Shown piece after piece: positions 16,036-24,779 of a stretch of 54,694 bases of DNA; position 1 is the first letter of the stretch, and every line of letters starts with the position of its first letter. The notes beneath the pieces are model-generated. The model worked only from the letters and a program-made list of their open reading frames with translations. It had not been told where the DNA came from and did not search any database. Origin of the DNA: Pirellulales bacterium (lineage in GTDB: Bacteria > Planctomycetota > Planctomycetia > Pirellulales > JADZDJ01); the NCBI GenBank assembly GCA_035499655.1, contig DATJYL010000191.1:1-54694 (forward strand), read 5' to 3'. The position numbers and the translations under genes were made by a program.

Positions 16036-16896
16036 TCACTGCAGCAGCCGGCGGACGACTTCGACGAGGCCGTCGCTGTCGTGGCAGGGGGCGACGCGGT
16101 CGGCGGCGGCTTTTAGTTCCGCCACGGCGTTGCCCATGGCAACGCCCAGGCCGGCGCCACGGACCATGGGAATATCGTTGACATCGTCGCCGACGGCACA
16201 AATTTCATCATCGCTAATGCCCCAATCGCGCGCCAAGTGCTGCACGGCGGACCATTTGCTGACGCCGCCCGGCTCGATTTCGCAAAACCAGCCGGAGTAG
16301 AACGGACTTTTGAGAATGTGAACGTAAAGCTGATTGCCGAAGCGCTGGGTGAGTGTTTGGCCCAGGGCGGTCATCGCCGGGCGCGAGGCCATGGCAAAAC
16401 CGGCAAACACTCCCGGCGGCGGCGCGGTCATCAAGTTGGGCCACAGGCGACCGCAGCCGACGTTGCGGGCAAAGTATTCGGCCAAGTCGGTTTGCTCGCC
16501 GGGCGGGAGCAGCAGGCGCTGGCAGTAAAAATCGAAGCCTTGCAAAAACGTATCGGCATACAGGACGGCATCGTGACAGGCGGCGGCGACAATGGGAAGC
16601 ACTGCTTCCAATACGCCGGGAGGAAACGCGGCACGAAACAAAGTGCGATGATCGAGGGGATCTTTAATGAGCGCGCCGCTGGCAGAAATGAGCGGCACGT
16701 CGATCTTCAGCGGCTCGACCAAATGCAGCGCCTTGGAATAGCGGCGGCCCGTGGCCAACACGACCCGAATGCCGGCCTGGCAAGCCCGATGAATGGCGGC
16801 ACACGTGGCGGGCGTTAGTTCGTCACGGCTGTTGACCAGCGTGCCGTCGATATCGAGGGCCAGTAGACGAAAGCGGGGCATGGTGGTTGGCTCCAT
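16036..16896 (-). CDS. Cof-type HAD-IIB family phosphatase
   Basis: A 286-residue cytoplasmic hydrolase. Motif I is ALDIDGTLVNS (nucleophile Asp in DIDGT), motif II is VLATGRR, motif III Lys is in VSKWSAVQ, and motif IV is AVGDDVNDIPMV. The large cap domain lies between, as in Cof/YwpJ proteins that dephosphorylate sugar phosphates or cofactors. Start is either the ATG at 16896 (GAGG nine bases upstream) or 16881 (GGAG nine bases upstream, giving MPRFRLL). It is 29 bases downstream of the thioesterase gene, suggesting one transcript. Confidence 0.93.
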   Translation of the reverse strand: MEPTTMPRFRLLALDIDGTLVNSRDELTPATCAAIHRACQAGIRVVLATGRRYSKALHLVEPLKIDVPLISASGALIKDPLDHRTLFRAAFPPGVLEAVLPIVAAACHDAVLYADTFLQGFDFYCQRLLLPPGEQTDLAEYFARNVGCGRLWPNLMTAPPPGVFAGFAMASRPAMTALGQTLTQRFGNQLYVHILKSPFYSGWFCEIEPGGVSKWSAVQHLARDWGISDDEICAVGDDVNDIPMVRGAGLGVAMGNAVAELKAAADRVAPCHDSDGLVEVVRRLLQ

Positions 16897-16925
16897 CCGT
16901 TAAGGCCTCGATGCAGATTTTTTCT

Positions 16926-17381
16926 TTAATCGCCGCCGTTGCGGCCGCGGATGCGGAGCAGTTTTTTCATGCGTTCGTGGAGTTTGCGCCATTCGGCGGC
17001 GGGTGCGGAGGCGGTTAAATCGCCCGGGAACTCCGCCACGCGACCATCGTCGTTCACTTGGGCGAATCCGAATAGAGCATCCATCCAGGGACCGGTCTGT
17101 CCAGGAAGCGGCGATGCAATGAGTCCAGTCACAAGATACGCACGAGTCACGTGCAAAATCTGGCCGCGGATTTCCACGAATGAGCCTTGCGGCACCGGTT
17201 TGTAACATTCGATGCTGAGGACGCGACGCAACAACAGGTTGGCATCGTGTCCGATGAAGCGAAAGGCGGTGGAGTAAGCCGCTTCCAACGCGATTCGCAT
17301 CAGCGACCCGGCGTACAACGTGCCGTGATGATTGGTGTCGGCCGGGAGAATTAAGCGGTGGGTTAGCGTGACGTCAGACAC
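16926..17381 (-). CDS. Hot-dog fold acyl thioesterase
   Basis: A 151-residue hot-dog protein. The N-terminal strand and helix read LTHRLILPADTNHHG, then TLYAGSLMRIALEAAYSTA, the pattern of acyl-CoA/acyl-ACP thioesterases. The usual catalytic Asp of YciA-type enzymes is not at its position (GSLMRIALE, where YciA has GWLMSQMD), so the catalytic residue may be the nearby Glu. A charged C-terminal tail (KLHERMKKLLRIRGRN) follows. It sits between the FAAL-ACP-oxoamine synthase fusion (118 bases upstream) and the HAD phosphatase, so it may release or edit acyl chains for that enzyme (inference). Confidence 0.8.
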   Translation of the reverse strand: MSDVTLTHRLILPADTNHHGTLYAGSLMRIALEAAYSTAFRFIGHDANLLLRRVLSIECYKPVPQGSFVEIRGQILHVTRAYLVTGLIASPLPGQTGPWMDALFGFAQVNDDGRVAEFPGDLTASAPAAEWRKLHERMKKLLRIRGRNGGD

Positions 17382-17499
17382 GGGTGCCGACAGAAATGAA
17401 AGATCGTGAATTGGATTTCAAGCTGAAAAAAATCACCTGGGTTTCCATTCGCCGGCGGTTCAGCAACATCATTATAATTACGGGACAGGCTGAGAGGGA

Positions 17500-20400
17500 T
17501 CAAATTTGCACATGCTGGGAATCTGCCGCGGGATTGTGCCGCAGATGGGAAGGATCGATTTTTCTCAATTCCTCGGTGACTGCATCCACCGTTGTGCGAA
17601 TTTGCTCTGCGGTGTGCTTGGCGGTGACGAAAAACCTTAGGCGGGCGGCGCTTTCCTCGACGGCCGGGTGCATAATCGGCTGGACGTTGATGCCGCGTTT
17701 GAACATGGCCTCGGAAAGCTGCAGGGCATGCAGGGAATTTCCCAAAATCACGGGGACGACGGCGGAATCTTTGCTGCGGCCGGTATTCAGGCCGCGGCTT
17801 TTGGCCAACGACAGGAAGAGCTTGCTGTTGGCCGAAAGCTGCGAAACGCGCTCGGGTTCCTCCTCCAATACTTTCAACGCAGCCAGCGCGGCAGCCGCAC
17901 TGGCGGGGGGCAACCCATTGGCAAATACGAAGCCAGGCGCCGTGTATTTCAGGTATTGGATCAACGACTTGCCGCCGGCGATGTAACCGCCACAACTGCC
18001 TAATCCCTTGCTGAGAGTGCCCATCCAAAACTCGACGTCCTGGGAGTCGACATCGAAATGCTCGCTAATGCCGCGGCCATGCGGACCCATGACGCCCAGC
18101 GAATGCGCTTCGTCAATATACAACAGCGCTTTGTGCCGCTTTTTGATTTCGATGAAGCGTGGGAGGTCGGGATAATCGCCGTCCATACTGTAGACGCCTT
18201 CGATGGCGATGAGCACGCGGCGGTATTCGTGGCGCAGCTCGCTTAAAAGCTGATCGAGCGTTTGCCAATCATTGTGCGGAAAGGGCCGGCGGCGCGCGCC
18301 GCTGAGAATACAACCCTGGATAATGCTGTTGTGGGCCAGGGCATCGTGCAGAATTAAATCGCCCGGGCCGAACATGTGGCCAATGGTGGTTTCGTTCGTG
18401 GAATGGCCGCAGACAAACGTGATGGCATCTTCCGCGCCCAGAAAATCGGCAATAGCCCGCTCCAATTGGCGATGGATGGTTTTCTCGCCCGAAACCAGCC
18501 GGCTGGCGGAAACACTAGTGCCGAATTGATCGATGGCCTGTTTGGCGGCGGCGGTGACGGCCGGATCGCCGGACATGCCCAAATAGTTGTAGCTGGACCA
18601 ACTGATCATCTCGCGACCGTTGATGACGGTGGTGTCGTCGATGACGCGTTCATGCACTTTGAAGTAGGGGTTCATGACGCCGACGCTGTCCAGCAGCTTG
18701 CCTTGCTGCTCCAGCACGACGCACTCGGGGAATTGATCGATGTTGTAATGGGCCGCGGGAATTTCCTCGGTGGGGAGGGCTAAACGTTTGCGCGGAGTTT
18801 TGCCGAGATATTTTTCCACGGCGGCGACGACATCGCGGACAGTAATCATGTCGGGGAGCACTTCTTCGGGGAAACGACCGCCGAACGTTTCTTCCAGGGC
18901 GGCGATAATTTCCATGCGCTCCAGCGAATCCATGCTCATTTCAAGAATGTTGGATTCCAACGTGAGGCCCTTGGCCCGTTCCTTTGCCACGCGCGTAATT
19001 TGTTCCATGACCACGGCGGCGGTTTCGTCCGAAACCGGCGGCAAGCGATCCGCCAGGTTGCCGTGCCGGCCATGGCCGTTGCTGGGAGTGGCGGAAAGTG
19101 CTTCCAGCGCCGTGCGCGGGGCAGGGGAGGGAAGCGGCGCCGCAGGCGTTTTCAGCGGCAAGATCACGGGGCCGGGGGCCGCCGGCGACGGAGCGGTTGG
19201 CGCTGCTTCGGCCGCCGCCGCGCTTTCCCAGCCGCGCCACTGGGCCACGATTTCTAAATCCGAGCCGCGCAAAAAGCCGTTGCGGCAAGCGTGCCGTTGA
19301 ATTTTGCCGCTGGAGGTTTTGGGAATGCTGCCCGCTTTAATCAGGACGATGGCGTCGACGGGCACTTCATGCTCGGCAGAAACGGTGCGGCGAATGGCGG
19401 CAAACACTTCCTCCAATTCTTCCGATGTACGGTTTCGGCCTCGTTCGACTTCGGCCACGACGCCCAGCCGTTCGCGCCCGCTCACTTCCACAGTAAATAC
19501 ACCGCAGGCGCCGGCCCGCAACAGCGGGTGTGCCCGTTCGACAGTTTGTTCGATATCTTGCGGGTAATGGTTGCGGCCATGGATGATGATCAAATCTTTT
19601 AACCGGCCGGTTACGAACAATTCGCCATTGTGGACAAAACCCAAATCGCCGGTGCGCAAATACGGCCCGCGGCCGCTGTCTTTCAAGTACGCGCGGAAGG
19701 TATTGGCGCTTTCTTCGGCGCGGCGCCAATAGCCTTGTGCCACACTGGGACCGGCGACCCAGATTTCGCCAATTTGCTTGTCGGGCACGCGGACCATGGC
19801 ATCGGGATCGACAATCACAATTTCCTGATCTAACAGTGCGGCGCCGCAACCGACCAAGGTGCGGGCGCCTTCTTCATCTGGCAACGCATCGACGGCCTGA
19901 TTGTTTTCCAGCGATTTGGCATCGAAGGTTCGCACCACCGGCAGCGAAGTTTTGAAACCGCCGGTCACCATCAGCGTGGCTTCGGCCAGGCCGTAGCAGG
20001 GATAAAATGCTTCGGGATGAAAGCCGCAGGGGGCAAACGTGCGCGTGAATTCGGCGAGAGTTTCGGAACGAATGGGCTCCGCGCCGTTGAATGCCAGCGA
20101 CCAAGTGCTGAGATCCAGCGTTTGGCGTTCTTCCGGAGTAATGCGGCGCAGGCACAAATCGAAAGCAAAGTTTGGCCCGCCGCTGACCGTGCCTTTGTAC
20201 TTGGTAATGGCCCGCATCCAGCGCAGCGGCTTTTGCAAGAACGACATGGGCGACATCAGCACGTTGGGCTTGCCGTAATAGATGGGCTGCAAAATGCCGC
20301 CGATCAAACCCATATCGTGGTAGCTGGGAAGCCAAAACACGCCGACGCCGCTGCGGGTATGTTCGAAGGCGTGGCAAATGAGCGCCGAGTTGTGAATTAA

Positions 20401-20982
20401 GTTGGCGTGGCTGAGCATTACGCCCTTGGGCGTGCCGGTGGAGCCGGAGGTGTATTGCAAAAAGGCCAATGTGTCGCCGTGGACATCGGGATGGCGCCAA
20501 TCGTGCTCCATGCCGGCGGGAAATTGATCGGTGGCGCCCCAATGGAGCGATTTCAAACCGGGATTTTCGTCCAGCACGCCTTGCACGCGGCCCATGACTT
20601 CGTGGGTGGTGAGAGCCACTTTGGCCTCAGCGTCGTCGGCAATGGCCTCGATGCGTTCCAGCGAGCGGTTTTTCCGCGGCGGGTAGGCCGGCACCGCAAC
20701 CACGCCGGCATAAACACAGCCGAAAAACGCGGCGATGAAATCCAACCCCGCCGGATACAGCAACAGCGCACGCTCGCCCTGCAAACCCAACGATTGCAGC
20801 CAGGCCGCAATGGCCCGGGCCCGGCGGTCCAGTTCGGCATAGGTCCAGGTGATTTCGTCCTGCTCGCCATCAACTAAATAGGTAAAGGCGGTATCGGCGG
20901 ATTGATGCGCCGAACGGTGGCGCAGCAAATCGACGAGGTTCGAAGGACCGAAAAACGATCCAGGCAAATGATCAAGATGCAC
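17500..20982 (-). CDS. Tri-domain fusion: fatty acyl-AMP ligase, acyl carrier protein, alpha-oxoamine synthase
   Basis: One 1160-residue polypeptide. Residues 1-580 are a fatty acyl-AMP ligase: TSGSTGTPKGVMLSH near 179-193, the FAAL-type WLPSYHDMGLIGGIL near 218, YGLAEATL near 330, TGDLG, and GRNHYPQDIE near 469. A Pro/Ala linker (590-640) leads to an acyl carrier domain with the phosphopantetheine Ser in MDSLERM (S686). Residues 745-1145 are a PLP-dependent oxoamine synthase (KBL/BioF/serine palmitoyltransferase type): SYNYLGM, DEAHS (957-961) and PLP Lys992 in GTLSKGLGSCGGY. Expected chemistry: activate a fatty acid as acyl-AMP, load the carrier, then decarboxylative condensation with an amino acid. 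GTG start at 20982 with GGGAG upstream. The amino-acid substrate is unknown. Confidence 0.92.
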   Translation of the reverse strand: MHLDHLPGSFFGPSNLVDLLRHRSAHQSADTAFTYLVDGEQDEITWTYAELDRRARAIAAWLQSLGLQGERALLLYPAGLDFIAAFFGCVYAGVVAVPAYPPRKNRSLERIEAIADDAEAKVALTTHEVMGRVQGVLDENPGLKSLHWGATDQFPAGMEHDWRHPDVHGDTLAFLQYTSGSTGTPKGVMLSHANLIHNSALICHAFEHTRSGVGVFWLPSYHDMGLIGGILQPIYYGKPNVLMSPMSFLQKPLRWMRAITKYKGTVSGGPNFAFDLCLRRITPEERQTLDLSTWSLAFNGAEPIRSETLAEFTRTFAPCGFHPEAFYPCYGLAEATLMVTGGFKTSLPVVRTFDAKSLENNQAVDALPDEEGARTLVGCGAALLDQEIVIVDPDAMVRVPDKQIGEIWVAGPSVAQGYWRRAEESANTFRAYLKDSGRGPYLRTGDLGFVHNGELFVTGRLKDLIIIHGRNHYPQDIEQTVERAHPLLRAGACGVFTVEVSGRERLGVVAEVERGRNRTSEELEEVFAAIRRTVSAEHEVPVDAIVLIKAGSIPKTSSGKIQRHACRNGFLRGSDLEIVAQWRGWESAAAAEAAPTAPSPAAPGPVILPLKTPAAPLPSPAPRTALEALSATPSNGHGRHGNLADRLPPVSDETAAVVMEQITRVAKERAKGLTLESNILEMSMDSLERMEIIAALEETFGGRFPEEVLPDMITVRDVVAAVEKYLGKTPRKRLALPTEEIPAAHYNIDQFPECVVLEQQGKLLDSVGVMNPYFKVHERVIDDTTVINGREMISWSSYNYLGMSGDPAVTAAAKQAIDQFGTSVSASRLVSGEKTIHRQLERAIADFLGAEDAITFVCGHSTNETTIGHMFGPGDLILHDALAHNSIIQGCILSGARRRPFPHNDWQTLDQLLSELRHEYRRVLIAIEGVYSMDGDYPDLPRFIEIKKRHKALLYIDEAHSLGVMGPHGRGISEHFDVDSQDVEFWMGTLSKGLGSCGGYIAGGKSLIQYLKYTAPGFVFANGLPPASAAAALAALKVLEEEPERVSQLSANSKLFLSLAKSRGLNTGRSKDSAVVPVILGNSLHALQLSEAMFKRGINVQPIMHPAVEESAARLRFFVTAKHTAEQIRTTVDAVTEELRKIDPSHLRHNPAADSQHVQI

Positions 20983-21404
20983 GGTGAACAGCTCTCCCGG
21001 GACCTACACTACTTGGTGACATCAAACAGTCCCAGAGGGGCTGCGACTGCCAAGTCGCCGAATCTTTCCCAATCGCGGAATCCAAAGCGGCCGTTGCAAC
21101 CGACCCCATCAGCTTTCGAGGAATCCCTAGTGCCGGCCGAACAGTAGGAAGGCAGGTGTCGTCATGACGTCTGCCGGCTAAGATTACGCGCTGCCACAGC
21201 TTACCATGCCCGGCCCGCGCGCACAAACCGGGCTGCGGCGTAATACGCGGGATTTTGCGTTTTTTTGGGGGGGCGAGGGTCGCTATTAGCGAATCCGATA
21301 CACCTTTACAAACTCGCCGGCGGATTAAGTTTGCCACTTTCACGCGCCAGCATTTGCAGAAAGCGGCGCGCAATCGTCAAGCTTTGCAATCGACGGGCGG
21401 GTTG
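20983..21404. other. Intergenic region, 422 bp
   Basis: Upstream region of the tri-domain fusion gene. A possible hairpin, GGCAGGTGTCGTCATGACGTCTGCC-like, lies near 21152-21176, and a G-run (GGGGGGGCG) at about 21266. No coding frame on either strand resembles a protein family. Promoter elements were not identified. Confidence 0.35.
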
Positions 21405-21632
21405 CTATGCCCAATCGAGTCCGGTTTCCAGCTTGATGCGATGTTCGTAATCGCCCAGCAGGCCGCCGATGACATCCCAGCGATCGCGGCGGCGGACTTC
21501 AATATCGCCCTGCAAGTTGACGCGCACCAGACATTTGTCGGTCAGTCCGGCTTTGCGCAAATCGTCCGGCTTGATTTCGTCGGGCCCCAGCAGGTGCATC
21601 AACTGGGCGCCCCGCATTTCGATAAACTTCAT
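21405..21632 (-). CDS. Small conserved hypothetical protein, 75 residues
   Basis: Starts MKFIEMRGAQLMHLLGPDEI at the ATG at 21632, preceded by AGGAG with seven bases spacing. A compact soluble protein with a central basic beta segment (LVRVNLQGDIEVRRRDRWDVIGGLLGDYEH). It resembles short uncharacterised planctomycete proteins, but I cannot name a family. It is free-standing. Clear ribosome-binding site and balanced composition support a real gene. Confidence 0.72.
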   Translation of the reverse strand: MKFIEMRGAQLMHLLGPDEIKPDDLRKAGLTDKCLVRVNLQGDIEVRRRDRWDVIGGLLGDYEHRIKLETGLDWA

Positions 21633-21816
21633 ACGCCGACTCCTGGACAAATCGAACGTGCGGCTGGAAATGGCTTGCCCGCCCAGGCCGACGTCCCCGC
21701 CAGATTACCTTCGGCGGCAGCGGGTGGCAAGTACGACCTGCGTCAAGCGTGAGCCAATCCAGCCCCTCCTGGGGCTTTGCTGCTGGAGTATTCTGGCCTC
21801 AGGTAATTCGCTTAGG

Positions 21817-21996
<180 letters not shown>

Positions 21997-22134
21997 GCGG
22001 CTATTCCTTTCAGTGTTGCAGCAATATCGTAACCGTTGCAGGAACCACACGGCCACAAGTCCGACGAGTGGGCAGCCGGTTTTGAATGACCACCCGGAGT
22101 TTCTAAAAGGGCGGATTATTGCAAGAATCGAGAA

Positions 22135-24108
22135 CTATCGAGTTGTTGGCACAGCAACAGCAGCCAAGCGTCGTTGCTTTTGGCCCAAGTAATATCTGCA
22201 GCGCCACCACCACATGCCGAATGCCACGACGGCCAGCACCAAGGTGCTGGGTTCGGGAACAGAGTCGGTTTGACCGCCGCCCAATTTGAACTTGTTGAGC
22301 AGGTACTGTAGATCGGCATTATTGAATTTAGTGTCGCCGTTGACATCTTCAATCGCCATCAAGTCGGCGTTCGATAAGCCAGTGTGGGCCGCTTGGAAGG
22401 CGGCTGGATTTGCCAGCGCCGCCATCATCGGCAATATATCGGCGGCGTCGACATGGCCATCGCGATTGAAATCGCCCGCTAAAACCGGCTCCAGGATAAC
22501 CACTTCCATCGACGACTGCGGGACCGTCACCGAAAACGTAGAACCCAAATTGGTCAGCGTCTGCAGCGACGGCGGCGTGTCAGTGGAGCCGATATTGTTG
22601 GCGCCAAAGAGATAAAGTTCACCACTGCTCAAGTATTTCGACCCGCCGGTCAGGGAGATCGTCAGATTGCGATCCTGTGAATTGTTAGTCGCCGAGCCAT
22701 CATTGATCAGCAGCAACGCCAGACTGCCATCGGCGCGTTTTTCGGCGTGAATACGGATGGACGAGTCGCTGTAAGAGGTCGCAACAAACGTGCCGCCGGC
22801 GCCCGCATAGTCGTGAACCATCTGCATCGCGTAATAAACCTCTCCCTGTTTCAGCGGTCCGTCTCCAAGATACTGCCCGGAGCTCATCTCCTGGAAATCC
22901 ATGTTGACAACGCCATTTTCAAAGCCAGTCGCATAAGCATCGGCTGCAAAAAGCGAGTTTTGGATGGGCGTGGCGTTGCTGGCCGAATACGCGAATTCCG
23001 TTACGGTGACCTGGATTCCGTTGTAACCCTTGGTGGTGTTGTTCTGAACGCTCGTTCGAAGATTGTTGATTTCTGTCGGTAGCGAACCCGAGCCGGTGGT
23101 AACGGTACCCGGCAGCGTGCCGCCCGGATACCAATGTATAATTCCGAAATCGATGTTGTTCCCCGCGGTCTGAAGGATCGCCTTGTCACCGGCATCATTC
23201 GGCGCGGCGTTAAATCCGGCTCCAATTTTGATGTTCGGATCAACTTGCTTCATCAATGTCGCGAATTGATTGAGGTTCTGCGCGTAGGCCGTCGGCGAAA
23301 GCAGAGGATTCCCTTTGCGGCCGGTATTGTCATTCGTATTTCCATTGTTATAGGGGGCATGCAGGTCGTATTCCCACTGAACGCCGCTGTATCCATTGCC
23401 GCCGATCTCGTTGCCAATCTCCCAATAGTTTATGTTTTCCGGCGCTGGATGATTGATGGCGAGAAATGAGTACGCGGGATTGTAATCCCCGGCAGCGGTG
23501 GCCCATGTTTGGTATTGGGCTGGCGTCGATGCCCGAAGTTTCGCCCAGAATCCTGCCGTCTGCCAATTCACTCCTGCTGCATCGCTACCGAGCGTTACAT
23601 CGCTGGCAGTGCCATAGATGCTGGCGCTGGAATCCGCATAGGCGACTTCAGCGGCGGCCTCCTGCGGCGGCGCGCCCATGGTGTTCGTCGTATTCGAACC
23701 ATAGTTCACTGTGATTATCCCCTGCGTTCCCGACCCGTCCAGAACTTTGAAATAATTACCGATGTTTGAATTTGAGGCCGCATAGCCACCGTCGTTGGCC
23801 GTTCCCAACGACCAATTGTAAATGTCGGAGTAGCTCCCGCCCGGATACCTCAGCATTTGCGTTCCCGATCCGGCGATCAATCCCGGCAGCGCAGAATTTC
23901 CCCATTGATTTGCATACACGGACGTACCCAGGCCAAGTCCCGTGGCCGGCATCGTCGCGGTGGCAGCATTCTGCGCGTAAAGAATTGGCGTGGCGACCTT
24001 GATGGTGACGCTCGTCGAAACCTGGCCCATTGCCGTTGGCAACCAAATCGCCCCCGCCGACATGGCAACAGCGCGTAAGATAACTGACGTCGCGGAACCT
24101 CTCTTCAC
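22135..24108 (-). CDS. Secreted alpha-L-arabinofuranosidase-like glycosidase with dockerin and PEP-CTERM
   Basis: A 657-residue protein with GTG start at 24108, chosen because GGAGGGAGGG lies just upstream; the ATG at 24207 would bury the signal peptide (SVILRAVAMSAGAIWL, TAMGQ). The catalytic region resembles clan GH-A arabinofuranosidases (GH51-like): QMLRYPGGSYSDIYNW, acid/base Glu in YWEIGNEIGG (E234), nucleophile Glu in VTVTEFAYS (E371). A beta-sandwich follows (IRIHAEKRADGSLALLLI). Then a dockerin-like pair of Ca2+ loops (DFNRDGHVDAADI; DVNGDTKFNNADL) and a PEP-CTERM anchor (VPEPSTLVLAVVAFGMWWW, RCR). It should cleave arabinose or related side chains from plant glycans at the cell surface. 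Confidence 0.85.
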   Translation of the reverse strand: MKRGSATSVILRAVAMSAGAIWLPTAMGQVSTSVTIKVATPILYAQNAATATMPATGLGLGTSVYANQWGNSALPGLIAGSGTQMLRYPGGSYSDIYNWSLGTANDGGYAASNSNIGNYFKVLDGSGTQGIITVNYGSNTTNTMGAPPQEAAAEVAYADSSASIYGTASDVTLGSDAAGVNWQTAGFWAKLRASTPAQYQTWATAAGDYNPAYSFLAINHPAPENINYWEIGNEIGGNGYSGVQWEYDLHAPYNNGNTNDNTGRKGNPLLSPTAYAQNLNQFATLMKQVDPNIKIGAGFNAAPNDAGDKAILQTAGNNIDFGIIHWYPGGTLPGTVTTGSGSLPTEINNLRTSVQNNTTKGYNGIQVTVTEFAYSASNATPIQNSLFAADAYATGFENGVVNMDFQEMSSGQYLGDGPLKQGEVYYAMQMVHDYAGAGGTFVATSYSDSSIRIHAEKRADGSLALLLINDGSATNNSQDRNLTISLTGGSKYLSSGELYLFGANNIGSTDTPPSLQTLTNLGSTFSVTVPQSSMEVVILEPVLAGDFNRDGHVDAADILPMMAALANPAAFQAAHTGLSNADLMAIEDVNGDTKFNNADLQYLLNKFKLGGGQTDSVPEPSTLVLAVVAFGMWWWRCRYYLGQKQRRLAAVAVPTTR

Positions 24109-24308
24109 TGAACCCTCCCTCCAGAAAGCGCTTGCTATCGCCAAGATCGAGTTTACGGTGTTGTGCAACGGAAAGCAACACATTTCGGTTAACTTATCAT
24201 TCCACACCTCGCAAGACTTGCAGCATTCGCAGCGCCGATAAAAACCTGTGAAAGCAACAGCCCTTCCTAGAGTAGGCAGTAGGGGTGCTTTCTCATGGCA
24301 CCTTACGC

Positions 24309-24600
24309 CAAAACACGCCGAAGGCGTTGCACATTACAGCTCAGGGTCAGCGCAGCGCCACCCTGGGTGATGAGGTGATGGTCAACGACAAACCCCTTGG
24401 AATAGTCGCGTCGGCCACAACCCTGAAGGGGTTGCACTTGCCGGAATGTTCGTCGGTTTGGTTTGCAGAAGTCGGACCGACGGTTGTAGAACCCTTTCAG
24501 GGTTCATCGGAATTGATTGGTCGGTGGGTTTCGTGGGCCGTCACGTTACCCAGGGTTGTCGGACAACTCTGGGCTTTGTTGTAAAACGCCTTCGGCGTTG
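24309..24600. repeat. Mirrored cassette of six palindromes (A-B-C / C'-B'-A')
   Basis: Palindromes occur in the order A (ACGCCGAAGGCGT, 24314-24327), B (CAGGGT...ACCCTG, 24342-24365), C (CAACCCTGAAGGGGTTG, from 24418), C' (GAACCCTTTCAGGGTTC, 24489-24505), B' (CCCAGGGTTGTC...GACAACTCTGGG, 24549-24573), A' (AACGCCTTCGGCGTT, 24585-24599). The right half repeats the left half in reverse order, so the cassette is a large nested inverted repeat with hairpins inside each arm. Confidence 0.82.
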
Positions 24601-24674
24601 TGGTGGTGTTTGTGCCAGGACGGTAGTGGCACCCGTCGCGCTATCGGATCATCCAACATCACGGTTGTTCGGTG

Positions 24675-24762
24675 TTAGCCCTGGGCTTTGCCCGGGGGTT
24701 GCAGCGCTATCCGTCAACCAATATCAACCGGCACTTCACCCCCGGGCAAAGCCCGGGGCTAA
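24675..24762. repeat. Inverted pair of 24-bp GGGCTTTGCCC palindromes
   Basis: TTAGCCCTGGGCTTTGCCC at 24675 and its inverted partner ending GGGCAAAGCCCGGGGCTAA at 24762 agree at 23 of 24 positions across the full arms (24675-24698 and 24739-24762). Each arm can also fold alone. The right arm ends 17 bases before the stop codon of the FAD-enzyme gene and could help terminate it. Confidence 0.85.
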
Positions 24763-24779
24763 TGGGGCGCGCGGACGAT

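Larger units (their letters stand above)
24109..24779. other. Repeat-rich intergenic region, 671 bp
   Basis: Between two minus-strand genes. It is filled with the mirrored palindrome cassette (24309-24600) and the GGGCTTTGCCCGGG inverted pair (24675-24762). A 148-codon plus-strand frame at 24446-24892 has no protein-like features and reads through these repeats, so it is not counted as a gene. Confidence 0.6.
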
